64,000 bases of DNA, taken from positions 682,001-746,000 of the forward strand of contig NZ_CP115670.1 in the NCBI RefSeq assembly GCF_027886475.1, in the 5' to 3' direction. The position numbers and the translations under genes were made by a program. How positions within the stretch are numbered: the stretch's first letter is position 1; every line of letters starts with the position of its first letter. Below are positions 46,076-55,666 of the stretch, one piece after another. The DNA is from Corynebacterium sp. SCR221107 (GTDB taxonomy: Bacteria > Actinomycetota > Actinomycetes > Mycobacteriales > Mycobacteriaceae). A model generated the notes under the pieces. The model was not told the origin of the DNA and did not search any database. It was given only the letters and a program-made list of their open reading frames with translations.

Positions 46076-46117
46076 TTTTCAAGCCCCGGTACCCGAGACG
46101 GTGCCGGGGCTTGAAAA
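46076..46117. terminator. Long symmetric hairpin
   Basis: CAAGCCCCGGTACC pairs with GGTGCCGGGGCTTG, extended by TTTT/AAAA, around a 6-base loop. It ends the monooxygenase-reductase unit. No T-run follows on either strand, since the T residues are part of the stem. Confidence 0.6.
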
Positions 46118-46130
46118 GACGCACCGGAAA

Positions 46131-46143
46131 ACGTCGGAAAGCA
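46131..46143 (+). repeat. 13-bp repeated word, variant ACGTCGGAAAGCA
   Basis: Intergenic copy 14 bases after the hairpin and 33 bases before the next start codon. Confidence 0.8.
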
Positions 46144-46176
46144 AGGCGCAGGCGGGGCGGACTAGAATCGACGTTC

Positions 46177-47016
46177 ATGGAATTTACTGCGTTGCCCGAT
46201 CACGTCCGCGATGCCTTTCACGCCTCAGATCACGAGGCCAAACAGCTAGGCCCCGCGTGGGACTACGGCTGGCGCGTGGGCACGATGGTCTTTAGCCAGG
46301 TCGCCCACCATGATCGCAGCGCTTGGTCGGCGCGCGTGCGCGAAAACCTACATCCGGCAGGCGTGCGCATCGTGCGCCCCATACGCTCGGCAGATGGCCG
46401 CTTCACCAACGCCGGGTGGCGGGCCAACACCTACGTCGCAGGCATCGTCACCAAGCGGGTCGACGAGACCGTGGCCGCGGCCTTGCGCCTCGACGAGGCA
46501 CTCGCCGAGCTGGAGATTCCGGATTCGTTCTACGAGGTGGACAACTCCGACCTCTTTTCCATCGCCGATCACTGGGCATGGTCGGACAACCCCTTTGCGC
46601 AATTAGAGTTCGACCGGGATATCCCCGCCCAGGAAACCAGCGCGGAACTGCTAGAAAAGATCTCCCGGCTGCTCGCCCCCATCGACGCGCCCGTGCAGGT
46701 CACCCACGCCGATATGTTTGGCACCACCATCTACGCAGGCTCTCAGGCCCCCACGGTCACCGACCTTGTGGGGGTAGCGCACCCCTATGGGTATACGGCG
46801 GCGCTGAGCATCATCGACGGGCTGGCCATCGGCGCCATCGATGAGGCCATCATCGACCGCTACAACCACATTCCCCACATTGACCAGCTCTTATTGCGCG
46901 CGTTGGCCTACCGGGTGTGCGTGCACGCGCTGCACCCACAGGCAACATCGAACACAGGTACGAATTTGAATTGGGTGGCGGGCGCAGTCATGTCGCGCGT
47001 TTCTGTCACACTCTAA
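46177..47016 (+). CDS. TIGR02569-type conserved actinobacterial protein (Rv3205c-like)
   Basis: From ATG 46177 (MEFTALPDHVRDAFHASDHE) the protein is 279 residues. It matches the actinobacterial TIGR02569 family found upstream of the AdnAB genes. A segment VTHADMFGTTIYAG followed by DLVGVAHPYGYTAAL resembles a kinase-like (APH fold) catalytic region, but key residues are not clear. A TAGAAT box (46164-46169) 7 bases before the ATG suggests a leaderless mRNA. Function is unknown. Confidence 0.72.
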   Translation: MEFTALPDHVRDAFHASDHEAKQLGPAWDYGWRVGTMVFSQVAHHDRSAWSARVRENLHPAGVRIVRPIRSADGRFTNAGWRANTYVAGIVTKRVDETVAAALRLDEALAELEIPDSFYEVDNSDLFSIADHWAWSDNPFAQLEFDRDIPAQETSAELLEKISRLLAPIDAPVQVTHADMFGTTIYAGSQAPTVTDLVGVAHPYGYTAALSIIDGLAIGAIDEAIIDRYNHIPHIDQLLLRALAYRVCVHALHPQATSNTGTNLNWVAGAVMSRVSVTL

Positions 47017-47019
47017 GGT

Positions 47020-50000
47020 ATGACTCCGCCACTACCACCCACACCCCGCGTCCGCCTCGTCGCCCCCGCCAACACCCATGTCTACCGGCACTGGGACAAT
47101 CCGCTCTTTGAAAAAGCACAGGGAAGCTGGCGGCTGACCGGACCTGCTGGCAGTGGTGTCACCAGCCTCGTGTGCGATGTGGTGGCAAAGCAGATTCGCA
47201 GTGGTGTCGATCCCTCCACCATCCTGGTGATAGCCACCTCCAAGGAGGCGGCAGCGCAGCTGCGCCGGGGGATCACCGACCGGCTGTCGGATTTTTCTTT
47301 TAGCTCGGCCACCACCATGGTCCGTTCCGTTCACTCGGTGGCCTTTGCCATCCTGCGCCAGACCATGGATGAGGGATTAAGGCTGATCACCGGCTCCGAA
47401 ATGGACGCCGTCATCCGCGAGCTGCTGGAGGGCAACGCCGCCGAGCGCACCGTGGCCTGGCCCGCGGATGCCACCGCCGCGCTGGAAATGGTGGGATTCG
47501 CCCGTGGCCTACGCGATTTTCTCCTGCGCGCCTTAGAGCGCGGCTTAGGGCCACAGGACCTCATCGAGCTGGGCTCGAGGTACAACCGTCCGCTGTGGAT
47601 GTCAGCGGGGCAGTTCCTGCGCGAGTATCAGGCGGTCATGGCGCTATCGGGAAGGCGCAGCCTTTCTGCCTCCGAGCTTGTCTCCGAGGTCTTGCTGCAC
47701 GAGATCCCAGACATCGGTGCCCGCACCGTCATCGTCGATGATGCACAGCACCTTGACCCCAAATCCGCGCAGCTGGTGGCCACTCTCGCCGAGCGGGCGG
47801 AGTTGTCCATCATCGCAGGCGATCCGGAACAAGCTGTTTTTCACTTCCGCGGCGCGGATCCGGACTTCCTGAGAAAGCACCCCGTCGAGCATGAGCTGCG
47901 CCTAGAAAAAAGCTTCCGTGCCCCGCATACCGCCGGCTACATTTTGCCTACCGACGGTGCCCAGTGGGAGTTCGTCGCCGATCGCCTGCGCCGCGAACAT
48001 CTGCTCGAGGGCGTGGCCTGGAAAGACATGGCGGTCATCGTGCGCTCCCAATCCCAGATCGCCCCCGCGCGCCGTGCCTTGTTGGCGGCGGGTGTGCCCG
48101 TCCACGTGGATCCAACAGATCTGGTGCTGTCCACCCAGCGCATCGTGTCCTCGCTGCTCCTTGCCGTGCGCGCGCTGCACGGAAAACTGACCGCGGCCGA
48201 AATAGAGGAGCTGGCCTTGGGCCCCATCGGTGGCGCCGACCCGGTGACCTTGCGCAGACTCTACCGGGGCTTGCGCCTGGCCGAGATTCGTCGCGGTGGG
48301 ACACGGCGGGCGGCACAGATGCTCGAACGCCTCATTATTCCCGATGCCCGCTTCGCCGACGAGCGCGCCGAGTTGGAGGCGGACGCGAAAGACGTCCTCA
48401 CCGATCGCGAGCAAGACATCCTCGACCGCGTGCGTGGGGTGCTCGACGCAGGTCGTGCGGCGATCGATGCCCACGGCAGCGTGGAGGAGGTTCTGTGGGA
48501 AATATGGCACGCCACCGGATTGTCGCAGCACCTGCAGGCGGTGAGCCTGCGCGGGGGTGCCGCAGGCTCCCAGGCCGATCGCGACCTCGACGCAGTGATG
48601 GCCTTGTTCGATGCCGCCGGTGACTTCGTGGAGCGGCGCCCGTCGGCGTCGGTAAGCGCCTTCGTGCGCCACATCGAGGAACAAGAACTCCCCACCGGCG
48701 TGCGCGACCGGCGCCTTGCCACCCCGGACGCCGTACATGTTTACAGCGCGCACGGTACCACCGGCAAGCAGTGGCACATCGTGGCCGTGGCGGGCGTACA
48801 AGAAGACGTGTGGCCGCAACTGGGGGAGACCGGCTCACTGTTCGGTCAGGAAGAGCTCGTTGACCTGCTCGATGAGGGGATTGTTCCCGGAACCCCAGTC
48901 TCACATGCCGCAGCGCGTCTGGCCGAGGAAAAGCGCCTGTTCCACCTGGCGTGCACTCGCGCTACAGGCACGTTGATTGTCACCGCCGTCGATGCCCCCG
49001 ACGCCGATGAGGTGCGCGAACCCTCCCGGTTTATGCGGGAGCTCGGGCGCGTGCATTACCTGCTGGACAGCGAGGCGGATGCGGGCAATTCGCCAGCCCA
49101 GGCAACAGAAGGCGACGCCTCCGCCACCGACGACGCCCTTGCGCTGGAATTCGCTGAGCCCGGTGCCGTAGCAGAGCCGACCTACGTGCGCCTGCTCAGT
49201 GTTCCGAGTATCGTCGGCGAGCTGCGCCGGGTCGTGGCATCCGGCGCGGATTCGCCATTCGATGCCGCTGACCGGGAGCAGGCGGCCCGTCAGCTGGCCC
49301 GCCTGGCCGCGGCCGGGGTGCCCGGTGCCGACCCCGCAACTTGGTGGGCCGCCGGTGGCAGGAGCGAGTCGGAAGAACTCGACGTGCGTGCCATTTCCCC
49401 CTCACTACTGGAGACGGGATTGGAATGCCCCCTGCGCGCCAGCCTGTCGCGGGTGCGCGTGGAATCGGAAAACACGGTGCCTATGATGCGCGGTACCTTG
49501 GTCCACGCCTTCGCCGAGGCGGTTGCCAACGGCGTGGATGCCCCCACCGCGCGCGGGTTGGTGCGCGCGGCCTACGAACAACTCATCGGGGTGCCCTCCT
49601 GGCTCGTGCCCTCCTCGATGCAGGCCTGGGACACGATGGTTTCCCGGCTGGAGAAATGGATGGTGGAAAACGCCGCCCGGTTCGAGCTCATCGGTACCGA
49701 AGTCCCCGTCAAGGTCGACGTCGGCCACGGGGTCACCATCGCCGGGCGCATCGACCGCCTTGAGCGATCCAAGGATGGCCTGCGCATCCTCGATCTGAAA
49801 ACCGCCAAGACCGCGATCACCAAGGCCCAGGCCGCCGAGCACAAGCAGCTCGCGGCCTACCAGTTAGCCCTGAGCAAGGGCGAGTTGCACACCGATGAGG
49901 AAGGCAAACCAGAGGTTAAAAGCGGCGGCGGCCTTGAGATCGACATGGCCCAGCTGGTCTACCCGGCCCCTGAGACCAAGGCCATGACCACCCGCGAGCA

Positions 50001-50169
50001 GGTGGCCAAGACGCAAGAAGAGCTCGATGAGCTCAACGCGCAGCTGCCCACCCTGCTGGCCCAATTGCGCGGGCCGGAGTTTATCGCGCGCATCAACCCC
50101 AACTGCCAATACTGCGACTTCCACACCATCTGCCCAGCTACCGCCACCGGAAGGATGACCCCACAATGA
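47020..50169 (+). CDS. adnA: AdnA-like helicase-nuclease subunit with degenerate ATP site
   Basis: The 1049-residue protein is an UvrD-like motor (residues 1-700) plus a C-terminal RecB-type nuclease with an iron-sulfur ring: one Cys in LECPLRA and three in NCQYCDFHTICP. Nuclease motifs are GRIDRLE, LDLKTAKT and QLAAYQLAL. With AdnB it forms the end-resection machine of actinobacterial double-strand break repair. Walker A reads GPAGSGVTS, with Val where the ATP-binding Lys should be, and Walker B reads VIVDDAQHL. This motor is therefore probably inactive. It overlaps adnB by 4 bases. Confidence 0.85.
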   Translation: MTPPLPPTPRVRLVAPANTHVYRHWDNPLFEKAQGSWRLTGPAGSGVTSLVCDVVAKQIRSGVDPSTILVIATSKEAAAQLRRGITDRLSDFSFSSATTMVRSVHSVAFAILRQTMDEGLRLITGSEMDAVIRELLEGNAAERTVAWPADATAALEMVGFARGLRDFLLRALERGLGPQDLIELGSRYNRPLWMSAGQFLREYQAVMALSGRRSLSASELVSEVLLHEIPDIGARTVIVDDAQHLDPKSAQLVATLAERAELSIIAGDPEQAVFHFRGADPDFLRKHPVEHELRLEKSFRAPHTAGYILPTDGAQWEFVADRLRREHLLEGVAWKDMAVIVRSQSQIAPARRALLAAGVPVHVDPTDLVLSTQRIVSSLLLAVRALHGKLTAAEIEELALGPIGGADPVTLRRLYRGLRLAEIRRGGTRRAAQMLERLIIPDARFADERAELEADAKDVLTDREQDILDRVRGVLDAGRAAIDAHGSVEEVLWEIWHATGLSQHLQAVSLRGGAAGSQADRDLDAVMALFDAAGDFVERRPSASVSAFVRHIEEQELPTGVRDRRLATPDAVHVYSAHGTTGKQWHIVAVAGVQEDVWPQLGETGSLFGQEELVDLLDEGIVPGTPVSHAAARLAEEKRLFHLACTRATGTLIVTAVDAPDADEVREPSRFMRELGRVHYLLDSEADAGNSPAQATEGDASATDDALALEFAEPGAVAEPTYVRLLSVPSIVGELRRVVASGADSPFDAADREQAARQLARLAAAGVPGADPATWWAAGGRSESEELDVRAISPSLLETGLECPLRASLSRVRVESENTVPMMRGTLVHAFAEAVANGVDAPTARGLVRAAYEQLIGVPSWLVPSSMQAWDTMVSRLEKWMVENAARFELIGTEVPVKVDVGHGVTIAGRIDRLERSKDGLRILDLKTAKTAITKAQAAEHKQLAAYQLALSKGELHTDEEGKPEVKSGGGLEIDMAQLVYPAPETKAMTTREQVAKTQEELDELNAQLPTLLAQLRGPEFIARINPNCQYCDFHTICPATATGRMTPQ
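48646..48657 (+). repeat. Repeated word, variant GCGTCGGTAAGC
   Basis: Coding copy inside adnA, with T at the variable position and G at the end. Confidence 0.4.
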
Positions 50170-53100
50170 CGAACCCAACAGCAGGTGAGCAGGTGCATGC
50201 ACCCGTAGTTGACCCCATCCAGCTGTCGGCCATGCTGGGACAGAAGTTTCCGCCCACCCCGCAACAGGCCAAGGTCATCGCCGCCGACCTTAGCCCCATG
50301 CTGGTGGTCGCCGGTGCGGGTGCCGGTAAGACCGAAACCATGGCCGCGCGCGTGGTGTGGCTGGTAGCCAATGGCTATATCACCCCAGATCAGGTATTGG
50401 GACTGACATTTACTCGCAAGGCCGCCCAGCAGCTAGGACAGCGCATCCGGCACCGCCTGGAGCAACTCGCAGGGATCGAGCAGCTGCGCGATCTCGATCC
50501 GACCGGGAAGTTGGCTCACACTTTGGAGGCTATTAGCCCCCAGGTGTCTACCTATGACTCCTTCGCGGGTAGCCTGCTGCGCGAGTTTGGGCTGCTGCTG
50601 CCGATGGAGCCCAGCTCCCGGCTGATCACCGAAACGGAGCTTTACCAGCGCGCACACCAGATCGTGAGCACCTATTCCGGCGAGCTTTCGGTGAGCAACT
50701 CGGTAGGCGATGTGGTGGGAAAGGTATTGGCCTTGTCCCAGGAGATGGATAACCACATGGTCAACCCGGCGGACATTGCCGAGGAGACCTTCCCGTTTGT
50801 GAGCCTATTCGACGAGCTTCCCAAAGCACCGCGGCAGCGCGACAGCCTCAACAAGGACATGACCAACTACCGAGACACGCAGCTTCACCGCCTGCAGTTC
50901 TTGGACCTTGTGCGCCTGCTGAAAGAGGACCTCAAGGACAACCACCTCATTACCTTCGGCGAGCAGATGTCGCTGGCGGCCCGGCTTGCCGAGGCGAACC
51001 CCTCCGTGGGGCAGCAGCTGCGCCGTCGCTTCAAGGTAATCATGCTCGACGAGTACCAAGACACCAGCCACGCCCAGCGCGTGTTACTGTCAAGCCTGTT
51101 CAAGGGGCAGGCGGTCACCGCCGTGGGCGATCCCATGCAGTCCATCTACGGTTGGCGCGGTGCGACGGCGGCCAACCTGGAAAGCTTCGTCACCGACTTC
51201 GCCGCCGATGATAAGCCCGCGCCGAAGATGGAACTGACCATCTCCTTCCGCAACCCCGCCGAAGTCCTCGACCTCGCCAACGCGGTGTCAGCGACGGTGC
51301 TGGAAAAGCCCGGCGGCGGCCCGCGCCCCGTGGCGCCGCTGTCACCGCGCCCCGGCGCAGGTCCCGGCAAGGTGGAGCTGGGCTTTTTCAAAACCCAGGA
51401 GGCAGAGCTGGACTTCGTGGCCGATGAATTGGCCGCAGAATACGCACTCGCCAAGCAGGAGGCCCGGCCGTTTACCGCCGCGGTGCTCGTGCGTAAGAAC
51501 CGACAGGCGCAGCCGATCGCGGATGCCCTGGCCGCGCGCGGCATCCCCTTTGAGATCGTGGGCACCGCCGGATTGGTGGACGTCCCGGAGATCCAGGACC
51601 TGATTGCAACCGCCACGATGCTGGTGCGCCCGTGGGACTCCCATGCGGCGATGCGCATGCTTTTCGGCCCGCGGGTAGGGTTGGGCATCAATGACGTGAA
51701 GGCCTTGGCCGAGCGCGCAGCCAACCTTGCGGGACGGTCCAACAAGAAGGTGGAGTACTCGATTGATCCACTCATCAAGCTGGAGCAGATCATCGCCGAA
51801 CAGTCCACCCAGGAACCGGAGACAGTGGTGGGGCTGGCCGACGCCCTGGCAGACCTCGGCGAGCCGGAGCGCTACTCCGCCGAGGGCTATCGGCGTCTCC
51901 AAGAATTTGCCTCCGTGCTGCGCTACCTGCGTACCTATGGGCTTAGCCAATCGCTGCCGGACCTGTTCACCGAGATCGACAACCAGCTTGGCCTGCGCAC
52001 GGAGGTACTTACGCGTCAGGACCCGCGCGAAGATGGCGCGGTGGGAACCACCCACCTGGAGCGCTTTGCAGATGTGGTCGCCCAGTTCGCTGCGGTGCCG
52101 GGCAACACGCTGCCGATGTTTTTGGACTATCTTGCATTGACCCGCGACCACGAGGGCGGGCTGACCCCGGGCGAGGTTCAGGTGCGCGCCGACCGGGTGC
52201 AGATTCTTACGGCCCACAAGGCCAAGGGATTGGAATGGGGTACCGTTTGCGTGCTCAACGCCGACGCGAGCACCTACGGGGGCAAGGCGGAGACCTGGCT
52301 GACCAGGGTAGAAAGGGTTCCCTCTACCCTGCGCGGTGACGCCAAGCACGATGCCGGATTGGGCAATGGCGCGCCGGTCCTCAACGTCGAAGACGTCACC
52401 AATCGCAAGGAGTTTGAGGAGGCGATCAAGGCCCACATCGATGACTTCCGCAACGATCTGGCCGAGGAGTCCACTCGTTTGTTCTATGTGGCGATGACCC
52501 GCTCCGAGCACCGGCTCATGATCACCGCGCACGCGCTCGACGGAACCATCAAGGGCGCCGAGCCCTATGAGAATTTTGAGCTACTCAAGCAGCGGCAGGA
52601 CATTCTCGCCCCGGAGACGGTGGTCTCCTGGTATGACCGCGCCGAGGACGCCGACGAGGCCGCCGCCAAGGCGCCGGTGGAGGCTATCTTCCAGTCCGGG
52701 TGGCGCCCGCGCGGAATGGCGGTGGTGGAAGAGGCGATGGCGTCCCTGCCGGAGCTCAGCCAAGACAAGGAGATCTACACCACCTGGGAAAAGGAGGTGG
52801 CTGCGCTGATCGAGGAGTACACCGCCGCCCAGACACCGGTGGTGGAGGTGGAGTTATCCCGTGAGCTCACCGCCACCGACATGGTCGCGCTGAAGGCGAA
52901 TCCGGAGCAGTTCGCCCGCCGCCAGCGCCGCCCGGTGCCCTTTAAGCCCAATAGCTATGCAAAGCGCGGTACGGCCTTCCACCAGTGGTTGGAGGATCGC
53001 GCCGGCGGGCAGGCGTTGCTCGATGTGGATGAGCTCCCCGGCATCGACGAGGAACTCACCGATGTGGATCTGGAGGCCTTGAAGCAGGCGTTCCTTTCTT

Positions 53101-53501
53101 CCGAGTGGGCCGACCGCATGCCGCGTTTCGTGGAGCAACCCTTCGAGGTTTCGATCGATGGCATCGTCTTGCGCGGGCGCATGGATGCGGTCTTTGAATC
53201 GAGCGACGGCCACTGGCAGATCATCGACTGGAAGACCGGCCATCGTCCCACCGCGGCGCAGATGGTGGCCACCCGCCTGCAGCTTGCGGTCTACCGCCTG
53301 GCATGGTCGCGCTTGAAGGGCATCGATGAGCAGGAAATCGAGGCCGCCTTCTATTACGTCATGGACGGCGAGCTCATCGCGCCGAAGGATCTGCCCGGCG
53401 AGGCGGAGCTGGCGAGGTTATTGCGGCAGGCGCAGGCACATGGTGCCTCGGATCTCTCGGATGGTTCCGGAGGAAAACCTATTCACATCTCGACCCAATA
53501 G
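50166..53501 (+). CDS. adnB: AdnB-like helicase-nuclease subunit
   Basis: The 1111-residue UvrD-family protein has an intact motor: Walker A (VVAGAGAGKTETMA), Walker B (IMLDEYQDTSHAQ), VGDPMQSIYGWRGA (motif III) and VAMTRSEHRLMITAHA (motif VI). The C-terminal RecB-like nuclease has GRMDAVFES, IIDWKTGH and LQLAVYRLAW. In mycobacterial AdnAB, AdnB is the leading motor, which agrees with only this subunit keeping a complete ATP site here. Confidence 0.9.
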   Translation: MTNPTAGEQVHAPVVDPIQLSAMLGQKFPPTPQQAKVIAADLSPMLVVAGAGAGKTETMAARVVWLVANGYITPDQVLGLTFTRKAAQQLGQRIRHRLEQLAGIEQLRDLDPTGKLAHTLEAISPQVSTYDSFAGSLLREFGLLLPMEPSSRLITETELYQRAHQIVSTYSGELSVSNSVGDVVGKVLALSQEMDNHMVNPADIAEETFPFVSLFDELPKAPRQRDSLNKDMTNYRDTQLHRLQFLDLVRLLKEDLKDNHLITFGEQMSLAARLAEANPSVGQQLRRRFKVIMLDEYQDTSHAQRVLLSSLFKGQAVTAVGDPMQSIYGWRGATAANLESFVTDFAADDKPAPKMELTISFRNPAEVLDLANAVSATVLEKPGGGPRPVAPLSPRPGAGPGKVELGFFKTQEAELDFVADELAAEYALAKQEARPFTAAVLVRKNRQAQPIADALAARGIPFEIVGTAGLVDVPEIQDLIATATMLVRPWDSHAAMRMLFGPRVGLGINDVKALAERAANLAGRSNKKVEYSIDPLIKLEQIIAEQSTQEPETVVGLADALADLGEPERYSAEGYRRLQEFASVLRYLRTYGLSQSLPDLFTEIDNQLGLRTEVLTRQDPREDGAVGTTHLERFADVVAQFAAVPGNTLPMFLDYLALTRDHEGGLTPGEVQVRADRVQILTAHKAKGLEWGTVCVLNADASTYGGKAETWLTRVERVPSTLRGDAKHDAGLGNGAPVLNVEDVTNRKEFEEAIKAHIDDFRNDLAEESTRLFYVAMTRSEHRLMITAHALDGTIKGAEPYENFELLKQRQDILAPETVVSWYDRAEDADEAAAKAPVEAIFQSGWRPRGMAVVEEAMASLPELSQDKEIYTTWEKEVAALIEEYTAAQTPVVEVELSRELTATDMVALKANPEQFARRQRRPVPFKPNSYAKRGTAFHQWLEDRAGGQALLDVDELPGIDEELTDVDLEALKQAFLSSEWADRMPRFVEQPFEVSIDGIVLRGRMDAVFESSDGHWQIIDWKTGHRPTAAQMVATRLQLAVYRLAWSRLKGIDEQEIEAAFYYVMDGELIAPKDLPGEAELARLLRQAQAHGASDLSDGSGGKPIHISTQ

Positions 53502-53754
53502 AGAAAACAATCCACATCGAAGCAAGAGATTTCCTATGCACGCTAGACCGAACCTTCCCCGCAACGGTGCTCGCCGAAAGCCTGCGTGCTGCGGGGCAAT
53601 AGAAAGAGGCGAGGGGTGTGGTCGTGGGAAGTGGCATTCCTAGGTTTGGTGTTTTGGATTGAGAAGTAGAATGGCAGAATACTGTGGGCTGCGTGTGCGG
53701 CCCACGCCGTTCTATTCCCTCAATTGATCAAAGTGTCTGGACTTGTGATGCGTC

Positions 53755-54828
53755 ATGGCTAACCGTTATTTCGAGCGCTTCCGCTCGGTGGACAAGCTTA
53801 CGGGCATGCCTGAGCACACCTTGTTGCATGTCATCGGGATGCCTGCGAAGCAGGTCGCCAGCCCGGTCAAGCTGATCTTGAGGCGTTTCGTTTACGCTTT
53901 GGGGCTGATTATTGCCGTGGCTTTGATCGTGTACTTCGACAAGGGCGGGTACACGGAGCCGCTGACCTTCATCGATGCGTTGTACTATTCGGCGGTGTCA
54001 CTGTCGACGACAGGTTATGGTGACATCACCCCGGTCACGCAGCAGGCGCGCCTGCTTAACATCATCATCATTACCCCGCTTCGCCTGTTGTTCGTCGTCC
54101 TCCTGGTCGGTACCACCTTGTCGGTGCTGACGGAGGAGTCGCGCAAGGCATGGCAGATTCAGCGCTGGAGGAAGAGATTGCGCAATCACACCGTGGTCAT
54201 CGGATACGGCACGAAGGGCCGTTCGGCGGTTGCCGCTTTGCTTGCCGACGGCGTACCGCCGAAGGACATCGTCGTCGTCGACACCGACCAGCATGCCTTA
54301 GAGCTAGCCGCAAGCGCTGGCCTGGTAACCGTGACTGGTACGGCCACCAAGTCGGATGTCTTGCGCCTGGCGGGCGTGCCCAAGGCGAAGGCCGTGGTCG
54401 TGGCTCCGAACCTGGATGACACGGCGGTGCTGGTGACCTTGAGCGTGCGCGAGCTTGCCCCCTCCGCGTGGATTGTGGCAAGCGTACGCGAGTCGGAGAA
54501 CCAGCATCTGCTAGAGCAGTCGGGCGCAGATTCGGTGGTGATCTCCTCCGAGACGGCCGGCCGCATGCTTGGCCTGGCAACGGTGACGCCGTCGGTGGTG
54601 GAAATGATGGAGGACCTTCTCTCACCCGATGAAGGCTTCTCCGTCGCCGAGCGCCTCGTGGCCGAGGATGAAGTGGGTGCCAACCCCCGGCACCTTGCAG
54701 ACATCGTGCTCGGCGTGGTGCGATCCGGCGAACTCTACCGCATCGACTCGCCGGAGGCCGAGACCGTCGAGCCGGGCGATCGCCTGCTGTACGTGCGCCG
54801 CGTCTTCGCCGACGATGGCCAGAACTAG
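53755..54828 (+). CDS. Two-helix potassium-channel-like protein with RCK domain
   Basis: The 357-residue protein has two membrane helices (about 41-61 and 103-123) around a pore with selectivity filter TTGYGD. A cytoplasmic RCK/TrkA-N domain follows (HTVVIGYGTKGRSAVAALLA, a Rossmann nucleotide site at about 144), then a TrkA-C-like end. It probably carries K+ under nucleotide control and matches Rv3200c. An intergenic stretch of about 250 bases precedes it, so it likely has its own promoter. Confidence 0.9.
   Translation: MANRYFERFRSVDKLTGMPEHTLLHVIGMPAKQVASPVKLILRRFVYALGLIIAVALIVYFDKGGYTEPLTFIDALYYSAVSLSTTGYGDITPVTQQARLLNIIIITPLRLLFVVLLVGTTLSVLTEESRKAWQIQRWRKRLRNHTVVIGYGTKGRSAVAALLADGVPPKDIVVVDTDQHALELAASAGLVTVTGTATKSDVLRLAGVPKAKAVVVAPNLDDTAVLVTLSVRELAPSAWIVASVRESENQHLLEQSGADSVVISSETAGRMLGLATVTPSVVEMMEDLLSPDEGFSVAERLVAEDEVGANPRHLADIVLGVVRSGELYRIDSPEAETVEPGDRLLYVRRVFADDGQN
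54239..54251 (-). repeat. 13-bp repeated word, variant CCGTCGGCAAGCA
   Basis: Coding copy on the minus strand, inside the channel gene. Confidence 0.6.
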
Positions 54829-54853
54829 TCCCCTGAGGTGAGCGTTTATTCAG

Positions 54854-55567
54854 ATGCATGAGGATTGCCTGCTTTTCGACGCCTACGGTCGCATCCAACA
54901 CGAAAACGGCACACCGAAACTGTCGCAAAGGGTGGCCTTATTGCCCGCCTTCCCGATAGGAGATGGCCTGTGGGTGCAGCGCCTAGGCCATAAGGGTGAG
55001 GGCCCACAGTGGCACAGGGCAAGCGATAAATTGGCCGTGTATGCCCTCGGCGTCTTGGGTTTTAGAGAGCGTACCCGCGTCGATCCCACCAGCGGTGACG
55101 AGCTGGATTTCCAGCATCCCACCGTCGGGCGCACCGAAGCTGGAAGGGAGGTGTTCCCGCGCATCGATCCGGCGGTCATCGGGATCATCGAGCTCGCTGG
55201 TCAACAGCGAATCCTCCTGGGCAAGAATCGGCTGCGCCCGAGTTTCTACTCGCTGGTGGCCGGCTACGTGGATCTGGGCGAGACCTTCGAGGCGGCTATG
55301 GTGCGCGAGGTCAAGGAGGAGACCGGGCGCCGCATCGAGGACGCAACGTATGTGGCCAGCCAGCCATGGCCGTATTCGGGTTCGGTGATGGTGGGCATGA
55401 AGGCCACCACCACCGACGAAGATCCCGTCACCCAGACTGACGGGGAACTCATCGACATCGTGTGGGCCAGCAGAAAAGACATCGACGACAAGGTGTATCC
55501 GCTTCCCACCACGGGCTCGCTTGCGGCACGGCTGATCGGGGAGTGGATGCGCCAGCCCCGCAGCTAA
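54854..55567 (+). CDS. nudC: NudC-type NADH pyrophosphatase/decapping enzyme
   Basis: This 237-residue Nudix protein has the box GYVDLGETFEAAMVREVKEE with the TG that completes it, followed by the NudC-specific SQPWPYSGSVMVG. The family splits NAD(H) to NMN and AMP and removes NAD caps from RNA. It is shorter than E. coli NudC, and the four-Cys zinc ribbon before the Nudix fold is absent. It lies between the channel gene and uvrD2, as in mycobacteria. Confidence 0.87.
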   Translation: MHEDCLLFDAYGRIQHENGTPKLSQRVALLPAFPIGDGLWVQRLGHKGEGPQWHRASDKLAVYALGVLGFRERTRVDPTSGDELDFQHPTVGRTEAGREVFPRIDPAVIGIIELAGQQRILLGKNRLRPSFYSLVAGYVDLGETFEAAMVREVKEETGRRIEDATYVASQPWPYSGSVMVGMKATTTDEDPVTQTDGELIDIVWASRKDIDDKVYPLPTTGSLAARLIGEWMRQPRS

Positions 55568-55666
55568 CAAGCACTTGTTCCACGGCTGCCTCACACTCAG
55601 CGGTGACGCGAAGGTTTGTCACAACTACATCAAGGATCCACATTCATCAAGGGGAAGGAATAGCAC

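Noticed and set aside
51342..52532. 396-codon frame antisense to adnB
   Set aside because: Shadow frame; AdnB motifs are complete.
53684..53875. 63-codon frame before the channel gene
   Set aside because: It mostly overlaps the channel gene in another frame and has a composition typical of shadow frames.
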